15,765 nucleotides of DNA from JARRON01 sp037383845 (GCA_037383845.1 JARRON010000063.1:1-15765); one strand, 5' to 3'; shown: positions 7,779 through 13,887, numbered from the stretch's first letter. A program made the numbers and translations. Notes: generated by a model not told the origin, from the sequence alone.

Positions 7779-8796
7779 CCACTCGAGGAACGCCGGAGGC
7801 TACCCGGACCGCTCCCCTCCGCCGCCGGCGCTCGCGCACCCGCTCGGGATGTTTCCACGGGTTGTAGTACGACGGTCCGCGAACCACCGCCACCAGTGTG
7901 GCCAGCTCGTCCACGGCCAGCTCACCGATGGGCTTGCCGAAATACCAGAGGCTGGCCAGCCCGAATCCGTGGATCGCCCTTGGCCCATCCTGCCCCAGGT
8001 AAATCTCGTTGATATAGGCGTTCAGCAGATCCTGCTTGTCGTAGTGCAGCTCCAGCAGGACGGCCATTACCGCCTCGGTGATCTTCCTGCCGAGGGTCTG
8101 CCGGCTGTCGAGGAAATAGCTCTTCACGAGCTGCTGGGTCAGGGTGCTGCCACCCTGCCGGATGCCGCCGGCCTTCAGGTTCACCACGGCCGCCCGGGCG
8201 ATGGCTTCGGGATCCACGCCGTGATGGGTCCAGAACCTGCGGTCCTCCACCCCGACCAGGGCTTCTTCCAGCAGCGCCGGCACCTCGGTCGGGGCCAGGA
8301 CGAGGCGGTCCTCGCCGTGGGACGGGAAGATGCTGCCGATGTGCATGGGATCCAGCCGCAGAAGAGGCAGGTCCCCGCCCCGGGGCCCGCGCAGGCGGGC
8401 GACCGCCTGGCCGGCAAAGTCCACCTGGGCGACCTGGGACGGCTGCTCGCCGTCGGCGAAGCGGAACGGCCGGGTGACCACCCGCACGCTGCCCCCGGAA
8501 CGCCACCAGGTGCCCGCGCGGACGGTCCGGCCGTCCGCCGGGCGGTAGCCGTGGGCCGCCAGCAGGTTCTCGAACTCCCCTGCCGAGACCGGGAAGCCGG
8601 CATAGACCTCCACCGGCTCCGCATAGACCTGCGCCGGAAGATCCCAGCGGGATCCCTCGAACTGGCTGGTCACCCGCCAGTCGAGCCAGAGTGTCCAGCC
8701 GGCCAGCACAACGACAGCCGCAACGATGGCGCGGACCGCGAAGCGTCTGAGCCGCGCCGTTCGGCGGCGCCTGGAAGGGGTCTTCTTTCGGGTCAC
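7402..8796 (-). CDS. mrcB: PBP1b glycosyltransferase half (5' part of broken mrcB)
   Basis: N-terminal half of penicillin-binding protein 1b, which polymerises lipid II into glycan strands. A basic cytoplasmic tail (1-18) is followed by one membrane helix (about 21-39), a UB2H-like domain (about 55-140, where Lpo activators bind in other species) and a GT51 domain. GT51 motifs: EDRRFWTHHG with catalytic E184, GGSTLTQQLVK (215-225), RKITEA, and YINEIYLGQDG containing the second glutamate. Genuine homology stops at about residue 324 (position 7825). The remaining roughly 140 residues to the stop at 7402 are out-of-frame, Arg/Pro/Gly-rich read-through of the transpeptidase region. The start is GTG with a weak ribosome site. 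As drawn the product could polymerise glycan but not crosslink it. Confidence 0.85.
   Translation of the reverse strand: MTRKKTPSRRRRTARLRRFAVRAIVAAVVVLAGWTLWLDWRVTSQFEGSRWDLPAQVYAEPVEVYAGFPVSAGEFENLLAAHGYRPADGRTVRAGTWWRSGGSVRVVTRPFRFADGEQPSQVAQVDFAGQAVARLRGPRGGDLPLLRLDPMHIGSIFPSHGEDRLVLAPTEVPALLEEALVGVEDRRFWTHHGVDPEAIARAAVVNLKAGGIRQGGSTLTQQLVKSYFLDSRQTLGRKITEAVMAVLLELHYDKQDLLNAYINEIYLGQDGPRAIHGFGLASLWYFGKPIGELAVDELATLVAVVRGPSYYNPWKHPERVRERRRRRGAVRVASGVPRVGAPTAPARLRRLRPGDRRAVGDDHAGPPGPGGGGESRPGPACEHGAPGRAGDGPGGRGGAHPACHRRSPGTGRRPGSPFRRFQPGPGRPASHRVTGEAGRIPRRRGERGLPPCLHCGRPAGPGDP
7797..7824 (-). other. mrcB: Deletion/frameshift junction inside mrcB
   Basis: PBP1b homology in the 5' frame ends with NPWKHPERVRERR (codons through 7825), and homology in the other frame resumes with PAFLEWVRRQL (from 7796). 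Only 28 bases separate them. From memory of E. coli PBP1b, about 38 linker residues (114 bases) belong here, so about 86 bases are missing. That number is not divisible by three, so one deletion explains both the short linker and the frame change. A TAG lies in the 3' frame at 7802-7800. The length of the loss is an inference; the frame change is directly visible. Confidence 0.8.
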
Positions 8797-8856
8797 GGAT
8801 GAGGGTGCAGGAATCGGAGGGCTGCGGATCGGCGACAGCGAACGGGGACCGACATT

Positions 8857-9366
8857 CTACTTCGCCTGCGCATCCTCGACAGACTCGAGGACAGCGGGAC
8901 CCGCGCTCGCCCGGAATGACAGGATACCCGCCAGGCCCGGCGGAAAATCACCGATGAGTTCCCAGCGGATGTGAGTGTAGTCGTCGGCGGTCGCCGGCCT
9001 GGGCTCTCCGCCTTCCACGGGGATCGTCAGCGCCTCCGGGACGTCGAAGGTCTTGCCGCCGTCCACGGAGAAGGTGATGACGGCGCGCGGGCCGGTGGCG
9101 CTGCCGGGCGAATACCGAAGTCCTACCGGCATTGGCTGGACGACTTCAAGCCGGTTCACCGGCTCCTCCCCCTCGTAGCGGAAGCGGAGGGTGTAAAGGG
9201 CGTCGGTCGCCCCGGCCGGCCTCGGATCCCTTACCCGCTCGGGTGCGGCCCCTTCCTCCACCGGCAGCAGCCACTCCCGGTCCACCCGCACCGACGGGCG
9301 GGCGGCGTGGGCGACGGCGGCGCAGGCCAGCAGGGCCCCCAGCGATGCTGCGAACACGTGTTTCAT
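8857..9366 (-). CDS. Exported protein of unknown function with a beta-sandwich-like repeat domain
   Basis: The 169-residue product begins with a typical Sec signal peptide (MKHVFAASLGALLACAAVAHA, cleaved after about residue 21). The mature part reads like the conserved-repeat (DUF11-like) domains of surface proteins. It has an amphipathic core (TLRFRYEGEEPVNRLEVVQP), an SVDGGKTFD motif, and the segment YTHIRWELIGDFPPGLAGIL, which is characteristic of that group. There are no catalytic motifs or cysteines in the mature part. It lies 60 bases upstream of mrcB on the same strand and is divergent from the phasin gene. An AGG precedes the ATG by about six bases. Its role is unknown; periplasmic or surface location is an inference from the signal peptide. 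Confidence 0.8.
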   Translation of the reverse strand: MKHVFAASLGALLACAAVAHAARPSVRVDREWLLPVEEGAAPERVRDPRPAGATDALYTLRFRYEGEEPVNRLEVVQPMPVGLRYSPGSATGPRAVITFSVDGGKTFDVPEALTIPVEGGEPRPATADDYTHIRWELIGDFPPGLAGILSFRASAGPAVLESVEDAQAK

Positions 9367-9379
9367 TGACCTGCAGGGC

Positions 9380-9407
9380 TTGACTCCACGCCAGTGGGAA
9401 CTATATT
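9380..9407 (+). promoter_or_regulatory. Sigma-70-type promoter of the phasin gene
   Basis: TTGACT (9380-9385) and TATATT (9402-9407) are separated by 16 bases, close to the consensus. They stand out in GC-rich DNA. The predicted transcript start near 9414 gives a leader of about 48 bases to the phasin ATG at 9462. Confidence 0.7.
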
Positions 9408-9436
9408 CTGCATTGCAACATGCTGCACCGCAGCAG
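9408..9436 (+). promoter_or_regulatory. TGC-rich operator candidate (PhaR-like) over the phasin start site
   Basis: Directly after the -10 box lie CTGCATTGCAA and then the palindrome TGCTGC-ACC-GCAGCA (9421-9435), which contains CTGC-N3-GCAG (9423-9433), plus TTGCAA at 9413-9418. CTGC-N3-GCAG is the site reported for the PHA repressor PhaR of Rhodobacter sphaeroides, and PhaR proteins elsewhere bind TGC-rich DNA upstream of phasin genes. Placement across the start site suits repression relieved by PHA granules. No phaR gene is in this window. Confidence 0.5.
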
Positions 9437-9461
9437 ACACTATCGAACCCTGGAGATAACG

Positions 9462-10052
9462 ATGAACATCGACGAGATCACCACCAACATCAAGGCCGAG
9501 AGCGGTCTCATGGCTGACCGGGCCCTGGCCGGCCTGCGTCAGGCCACGATGAACACCGCCGGCCTCCTGAATCGCACGAAGGCTCCTGCCCGTGCCCTCA
9601 TCGAGACCGGCCTGAAGTTCAACGCCGTCTCCCACAAGGGCATCGAGAAGCTTCTCAAACAGCAGCTCTCCACCTACGAGGACCTGGTGGACGGCAGCAC
9701 GCGCCGGCTGCAGATGGCCGCCCGCGCCAAGACCCTCCGCGCCCTGTGGAACGACCAGGTCGCCGCCCTGCCGGACGCCCGCGACACGGTCATCGGCAAC
9801 GCCCGGAAGACCGCCCAGATCGTCCGCGCCACCGGCGACGACGTCGGCGACATCCTGCGTCACGCCGCCGAGGAGGCCCCGGCGAAGGTCACCGGCACCG
9901 CCCGTAAGGCCGGCACCCGGAAGACGTCCGCCCGCAAGACCAGCACCAGGCGCGCGCCGCGCAAGGCGGCAGCCCGGAAGACCACCGGCCGCAAGACCGG
10001 CGCCCGTCGCGCCAGCGCCAAGAAGAAGACCGCCTCCCGGAAGGCCAGCTGA
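9462..10052 (+). CDS. Phasin with histone-H1-like basic tail (PhaF-like)
   Basis: Probable PHA-granule-coating protein of 196 residues. Residues 1-140 are an amphipathic, helix-rich phasin-like region (LLNRTKAPARALIETGLKFN, then KGIEKLLKQQLSTYEDLVDG). Residues 143-196 are an Ala/Lys/Arg/Thr-rich tail with repeated ARKT/GTRKT units, like eukaryotic histone H1 and the DNA-binding tail of Pseudomonas PhaF. PhaF is known to bind both granules and DNA and to help granules segregate at division; the same role here is inferred. The ATG at 9462 has GGAG six bases upstream, which favours it over 9420, which lies inside the operator. It has its own promoter, a TGC-rich operator and a terminator, so it is monocistronic. 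Confidence 0.82.
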   Translation: MNIDEITTNIKAESGLMADRALAGLRQATMNTAGLLNRTKAPARALIETGLKFNAVSHKGIEKLLKQQLSTYEDLVDGSTRRLQMAARAKTLRALWNDQVAALPDARDTVIGNARKTAQIVRATGDDVGDILRHAAEEAPAKVTGTARKAGTRKTSARKTSTRRAPRKAAARKTTGRKTGARRASAKKKTASRKAS

Positions 10053-10105
10053 GCCGGCCCGGCTAACCCCGTGCCGGCCCGGCCGGTCGGGGACCAAGCC
10101 ACCAA

Positions 10106-10459
10106 TCACGAGGCCCTTTTCGAAGGGCCTCGTTTTTTTCGGGCCGTCGACTTCCGCGCAGGGGATGGCTTTTTCTTCCCGGACGCTGACTTCTTCGGCT
10201 CCACCGTGGTTTCCATGTGAACGCCCTCCCCGCTTTGGAGAGCCTTCACGGCCAGGCGCTGAAGCTCGCTGACCGTAGCCAGGCCCTGGGGCACGAGGTT
10301 GCGCAGCATCGCCACCGCCTCCATGCCGGTAGTCGCGCCGGACCGAACGCGCCTGGCCAGGGCGTCCACGGCCTCTTCCTGGAGATGGGAGACGTCCGGC
10401 AGGCCGAGGAACTCCCGCAGCTCCGTCGGGCCCACTTCCACTTCGATACGGATTTTCAT
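10106..10459 (-). CDS. Small DUF6489-like protein with Lys/Arg-rich tail
   Basis: A 117-residue protein. Residues 1-78 carry KIRIEVEVGPTELREFLGLPDV and later LRNLVPQGLATVSELQRLAVK. This layout resembles the short proteobacterial DUF6489 family (a beta strand, then xFLGLPDVxxxQ and a helix); I make this link from memory and tentatively. Residues 88-117 are a Lys/Ser/Arg-rich tail (KKKPSPARKSTARKKRG) similar in flavour to the tail of the convergent phasin. GGGAG precedes the ATG at 10459. It lies 81 bases downstream of the cyclase-FHA gene on the same strand. Its final codons and stop lie within and just beyond the phasin terminator. Function is unknown; the basic tail suggests nucleic-acid or granule contact. 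Confidence 0.75.
   Translation of the reverse strand: MKIRIEVEVGPTELREFLGLPDVSHLQEEAVDALARRVRSGATTGMEAVAMLRNLVPQGLATVSELQRLAVKALQSGEGVHMETTVEPKKSASGKKKPSPARKSTARKKRGPSKRAS
10109..10139 (+). terminator. Rho-independent terminator of the phasin gene
   Basis: A perfect 10-base stem, CGAGGCCCTT (10109-10118) and AAGGGCCTCG (10123-10132), with a TTCG tetraloop, is followed by seven T (10133-10139). It starts 57 bases after the phasin stop. The same bases encode the last residues of the convergent gene on the minus strand. Confidence 0.93.
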
Positions 10460-10515
10460 GCTGGACTCCCTGGCGCCGGTTTGGCTGCCGTTCCGGATGA
10501 GCACAAGCCTCGCGC

Positions 10516-10533
10516 GCCGGGAACCCGCCCGGC
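10516..10533 (-). terminator. Short GC stem-loop after the cyclase-FHA gene
   Basis: GCCGGG (10516-10521) pairs with CCCGGC (10528-10533) around six bases, beginning eight bases past the stop at 10541. There is no T-run on the minus strand. It could be a weak terminator, a processing hairpin, or chance in GC-rich DNA. Confidence 0.3.
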
Positions 10534-10540
10534 ACCGGAC

Positions 10541-11443
10541 TCATTCTTCCTGGATGAAGTGTATCGCCTGGGCGGAGCCCGGCTGGACGATACGCCCCAG
10601 GCCGATGACGCCCTCGCCGGACAGGGGGATGGTGTCGCGGCGGACGAAGCTCTCGTCACCGGACCGGCTGACCACGAAACTGCCGTTGGTGGACTGGTCC
10701 ACCAGCACGAAACGGTCCCGGTTGATCTCCACCCGCGCGTGCAGCCGGGAGATGAGGTTGCCCTTGATGACCAGGTCGTTCTCCTCGCTCCGGCCGAGGT
10801 TCACGTGGGGATGGTCCGCGTCCACCAGCAGTTCCTGGCCCTGGTAGCGCAGACGCAGGCGTGCATGGGTCTTCCGCCGCCGCTCGTTCCAGGAGATCGT
10901 CGGCAGCATGCTGGTGATGTCCTCGGACTGCCAGAGGGCCTCGAACATGGCCGTCTCACCGCTCTTGCCCCGGATCGGCGCAAGATCGATCTGGCGAACG
11001 TTGGCGCTCCACTCCGGGCCCAGGCGCTCCACCATGTTGGACGTGATCAGGACCTGGGCGGCCTTGGCCTGGCTGGTCACGCGATTGGCGGTGTTGACAG
11101 TGGAGCCGAAGACGTCCCGCTCGTCCGGGATCACCGGCCCGAAATCGCAGCCCACCCGGATGGCCAGCGGGGCACCGTCCACCGACACGGCCTCGCCCTT
11201 GCTGATCGCCGCCTGCATGTCCCGGGCGGCGTTCATGGCCTGGTCAGGCGCCATGAATGTGGACATGACCTCGTCGCCGATGGTCTTGATCACCGAGCCG
11301 CCATGACTCTCCGTGGCCTCCCGCATGACGTCCAGGCACTTGCCCACGATTTCCCGGGCGCGCAGGTCGCCGAGCACCTCGTACAGCTCGGTGCTGCCGA
11401 CGACGTCGGCAAACAGGACGGCTACTGAAAACTGGGCTGACAT
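10541..11443 (-). CDS. Class III adenylate/guanylate cyclase fused to an FHA domain
   Basis: A 300-residue soluble signalling protein. The cyclase domain (about 4-172) has metal-binding D13 (LFADVVGST) and D57 (KTIGDEVMSTF), and purine-selecting K53 and D110 in the adenylate-type combination. Transition-state N117 and R121 are in DVFGSTVNTANR. All catalytic residues are therefore present and cAMP is the likelier product. The FHA domain (about 195-290) has GRS (217-219), SRLHA (232-236) and STNGSF (251-256), the phosphothreonine-binding signature. No membrane segment or sensor domain is seen, so activity may be controlled through FHA binding of a phosphoprotein. I chose the ATG at 11443 (MSAQFSVAVLFADVVGST), preceded by GGGGA; an earlier ATG at 11470 lacks support. 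No protein kinase gene is in this window. Confidence 0.92.
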   Translation of the reverse strand: MSAQFSVAVLFADVVGSTELYEVLGDLRAREIVGKCLDVMREATESHGGSVIKTIGDEVMSTFMAPDQAMNAARDMQAAISKGEAVSVDGAPLAIRVGCDFGPVIPDERDVFGSTVNTANRVTSQAKAAQVLITSNMVERLGPEWSANVRQIDLAPIRGKSGETAMFEALWQSEDITSMLPTISWNERRRKTHARLRLRYQGQELLVDADHPHVNLGRSEENDLVIKGNLISRLHARVEINRDRFVLVDQSTNGSFVVSRSGDESFVRRDTIPLSGEGVIGLGRIVQPGSAQAIHFIQEE

Positions 11444-11496
11444 TGTTCCCCGAAGGTGCTGGCCGGACACGGGCCGTGCGCGGCGCGAACCCGGCG

Positions 11497-11529
11497 CCGA
11501 GCATAATAGCAGGTTGCTCGGGCAATCAA
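11497..11529 (-). promoter_or_regulatory. Putative cyclase promoter inside a perfect inverted repeat
   Basis: On the minus strand an extended -10 TGC-TATTAT (11511-11503) follows TTGATT (11529-11524) at a short 15-base spacing. The -10 sits within a perfect 7-base inverted repeat, CCGAGCA (11497-11503) and TGCTCGG (11515-11521), with an 11-base spacer. This geometry suits an operator bound by a dimer that would block RNA polymerase. The predicted leader to the cyclase start is about 50 bases. The binding protein is unknown. Confidence 0.45.
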
Positions 11530-11547
11530 CTCCTTAAACCCGTTTCC

Positions 11548-12276
11548 TCATCCGGCCTTGCAGGCGGCCACGTACGTGATCCAGGCCGGGTCCGCATCGC
11601 CGGATGTCACCGGCTCGAACTCGCCCGTGTGTTCGCCGTCCTCGTCGCTGGTTTGCCAGTAGACCACGCTCTTCGCAAAGCCTGCTTCTGCAAGCAGTTC
11701 CCTGAGCTCCGGCAGCGTCCACAGCCGCCACTGATACCCGAACGCCCGGTGAAGCTCCGAGCCGTCGGGGAAGCGGAAATGGATGTAACAGGTGTAGTCG
11801 GCGGTCAGCGGATCGAAACGATGCTGATCCCAGACGTAGGTGAATTCATCGTAGTCGGTTTCTTCCTCGCTCTCGGCGTACGCATCAGACCCCCCGTAGA
11901 TGTCGAGGAAGAACACGCCGTCGGTCGCCAGGCTGCGTCGCACGGCGCGGAAGTAGCGCAACAGTTTCTCCCGGGTCCTGAACGTCCACCAGCTCTCCAG
12001 CACCTCGGGATCGATGTCTACGCCCACGGCGGTATGCCGCCGGTTGGACCGCACCCACTCGCAGGCCGCAGCCGCCGTGCCGCAGAAATCCTCCCGGAGG
12101 TGCCTGGGTTTGCGCCCGGTCAGCGCGGTAAACGCCGTCTCGAGAAATTCCACTTCGTTCTCGACGCTCTGCACGGACGCTTCGTACAACTCGTGGCGAT
12201 CAGCCAGCTCGGCCATGCTCGGGCCGGCCTTTTTCCTGTTCTTCCTGCGCTTGCCGCGCTTGTCTTTCTTCGCCAT
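11548..12276 (-). CDS. Class I SAM-dependent methyltransferase with internal deletion
   Basis: A 242-residue protein. After a very basic N-terminus (1-18) come ADRHELYEASVQSVENEVEF, a SAM-binding motif I region (LREDFCGTAAAACEWV, 60-75) and the acidic end of strand 2 (VDIDPEVLE, 86-94). Then it jumps directly to SWWTFRTREKLLRYFRAVRR and FFLDIYGG, which belong after strand 4. Strand 3, strand 4 and the segment between them are absent, about 50 residues by comparison with the usual fold. The C-terminal half is intact and well conserved in style (TYVWDQHRFDPLT, YIHFRFPDGS, WRLWTLPELRELL). The frame stays open. GGGAG precedes the ATG by nine bases. The substrate is unknown, and the product as read is probably inactive. 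Confidence 0.85.
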   Translation of the reverse strand: MAKKDKRGKRRKNRKKAGPSMAELADRHELYEASVQSVENEVEFLETAFTALTGRKPRHLREDFCGTAAAACEWVRSNRRHTAVGVDIDPEVLESWWTFRTREKLLRYFRAVRRSLATDGVFFLDIYGGSDAYAESEEETDYDEFTYVWDQHRFDPLTADYTCYIHFRFPDGSELHRAFGYQWRLWTLPELRELLAEAGFAKSVVYWQTSDEDGEHTGEFEPVTSGDADPAWITYVAACKAG

Positions 12277-12340
12277 GGGGCGCTCCCGCCGGAATCGAAG
12301 CGCGGCATTCTACCCGAGGCAGGGTGTGCCCCGGTTCACT

Positions 12341-12356
12341 GAGACAGGCCGGTCTC
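12341..12356. promoter_or_regulatory. Near-perfect 16-base palindrome upstream of the M28 peptidase gene
   Basis: GAGACAGGCCGGTCTC has seven of eight base pairs in symmetry and lies between the divergent methyltransferase and peptidase genes, 45 bases before the peptidase start. It could be an operator or a leader hairpin. I see no convincing -35/-10 pair beside it. Confidence 0.25.
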
Positions 12357-12401
12357 CTGAAGTAAACTACCCGCGCCCGAGCCCATGCCCCTGTGAATAC
12401 C

Positions 12402-13856
12402 ATGCTGCCGTTCGCCCGATTCCTCGTCGCCACTGTCCTGTGTCTGCCGACAGCGGTCCTCGCCACGGAGATCCCGCCGGAACTGGCCGAAGAGGCCGCA
12501 GGGCTCCGAAACGTCGCCCTGGCCGAGAGCGACGCCTACCGCCTGGTCTATTCCCTGACCACCGAAGTCGGCCCGCGGCTGGCGGGCTCCGAGGGCGACC
12601 GGGCAGCCGTGGCCTGGGCCCTGACCACGCTCTCCGAGCTGGGCTTCGACGACGTTCGCACCCAGTCGGTGACGGTCCCCGCCTGGGAACGTGGCGAAGC
12701 CGAAGTGCAGATCACCGCGCCCTTTCCCCAGGACCTGGTCGCCGTGGCCCTGGGGCTTTCCGTGGGCACACGGGAAGGCGGCATCCAGGCGCCGGTCCTC
12801 CGGGTCACCAGCCTGGAGGCGCTCAAGGAGCTCCCCGAGAACCATGTCCGGGGCCACATCGTCTTCATCGACCGGCGCATGCCGCGCACGGAGGATGGCT
12901 CCGGTTACGGCGAGCTGTTCCACGTCCGCTACGACGGACCTGCGGAAGCCTCCCGGCGGGGTGCCGTGGCCGCCGTGATCCGGTCCCTGGGGACGTCGGG
13001 AGACCGCTTCGCCCATACCGGCATCACCCATTTTCCCGAGGGCGTCAGGCCCATCCCTGCCCTGGCGCTGGCCGGGCCCGACGCCGACATGCTGGCCAGC
13101 CAGACGGCCACCGGCCAGGACGTCCTGATGCGCGTCCGTTCCACCGCCCGGAGGCTGCCCGATGCCCGCTCGGCCAATGTCATCGCCGAGATCCGCGGCC
13201 GGGAGCGGCCCGACGAGGTCGTCCTGCTGGGAGCCCACCTGGACTCCTGGGACCTGGGCACGGGCGCCGTTGACAACGGCGCCGGCGTGGCCATCGTGAC
13301 CGAGGCGGCGCGTCTTATCGCCACCCTGCCCAGGGCGCCGGCCCGCACGCTCCGGCTGGTGCTCTTCGCCAACGAGGAAGCCGGCGGCCACGGGGCCAGG
13401 GCCTACGCCGCCGCCGCCGCAGCGTCGGAGGAAAAGCACGTCCTCGCCCTCGAAGCGGACATGGGCCCCTTCCGGATCTGGCGTGTCGAGAGCGGGGTGG
13501 GGCCGGAAGGCCTGCCGGTGGTAGCCGGCATTGCAGAGATCCTGGAGCCACTGGGCATTGCGCCCGGCGACAACGACTCGCGGGGCGGGGCCGACCTGGG
13601 GCCGTTGAGGAAGACAGGCGTGCCGGTGCTCGACTTCGACCACGACGCCACGCGCTACTTCGACATCCACCACACGGTCAACGACACCCTGGACAAGGTG
13701 GACCCGGATGACCTTCGCCGGTGCGTGGCGGCCTACGCGGTGGCCGCCTGGGTCGCTGCCAACGTTCCCGGGGATTTTGGCCGTTACCCGGAGCGCGACC
13801 GGGCGCCGGAGCTCGAGCCCGGCGCCGAGGCGATTGGCTCCGGCCGCTCCCGGTAG
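12402..13856 (+). CDS. Exported M28-family metallopeptidase (carboxypeptidase Q-like)
   Basis: Zinc peptidase of 484 residues with an N-terminal signal peptide (about 1-22, cut near VLA-TEIPPE). A PA-type insert (about 110-240, with VRGHIVFIDRRMPR) interrupts the fold ahead of the catalytic M28 domain. Predicted zinc ligands and catalytic residues: H279 and D291 (GAHLDSWDLGTGAVDNGAG), E325/E326 (LFANEEAGG), D353 (ALEADMG) and H423 (FDIHHTVNDT). Order and length match plasma glutamate carboxypeptidase-like (CPQ) enzymes, which cleave dipeptides or release N-terminal residues; a periplasmic scavenging role is inferred. Ribosome sites are weak. A GTG at 12393 would add three residues. The gene is divergent from the methyltransferase and convergent with dusA, 31 bases apart with no obvious terminator. 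Confidence 0.93.
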   Translation: MLPFARFLVATVLCLPTAVLATEIPPELAEEAAGLRNVALAESDAYRLVYSLTTEVGPRLAGSEGDRAAVAWALTTLSELGFDDVRTQSVTVPAWERGEAEVQITAPFPQDLVAVALGLSVGTREGGIQAPVLRVTSLEALKELPENHVRGHIVFIDRRMPRTEDGSGYGELFHVRYDGPAEASRRGAVAAVIRSLGTSGDRFAHTGITHFPEGVRPIPALALAGPDADMLASQTATGQDVLMRVRSTARRLPDARSANVIAEIRGRERPDEVVLLGAHLDSWDLGTGAVDNGAGVAIVTEAARLIATLPRAPARTLRLVLFANEEAGGHGARAYAAAAAASEEKHVLALEADMGPFRIWRVESGVGPEGLPVVAGIAEILEPLGIAPGDNDSRGGADLGPLRKTGVPVLDFDHDATRYFDIHHTVNDTLDKVDPDDLRRCVAAYAVAAWVAANVPGDFGRYPERDRAPELEPGAEAIGSGRSR

Positions 13857-13887
13857 CTGCGCCGCCGCCCAGCGCCTCGGGAGTCAT

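Noticed and set aside
7780..7830. Programmed ribosomal frameshift joining the two mrcB halves
   Set aside because: No slippery heptamer or clear downstream structure is seen, and the linker is also about 29 residues short, which a frameshift alone would not explain.
10217..11428. Plus-strand open frame (403 codons) opposite the cyclase-FHA gene
   Set aside because: The minus strand has intact catalytic motifs; the plus frame has no domain and reads as a His/Pro/Gly-rich shadow.
10541..11443. Cyclase gene as part of a nucleotide-based phage-defence system
   Set aside because: It is a class III cyclase with an FHA domain, not a CD-NTase or Pycsar-type cyclase with an effector; no effector gene lies next to it.
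12336..13673. Minus-strand open frame (445 codons) opposite the M28 peptidase
   Set aside because: The plus strand carries signal peptide and zinc ligands in order; the antisense frame is low-complexity.
13857..13887. Terminator between the convergent M28 peptidase and dusA genes
   Set aside because: GC-rich but no stem with a T-run on either strand.
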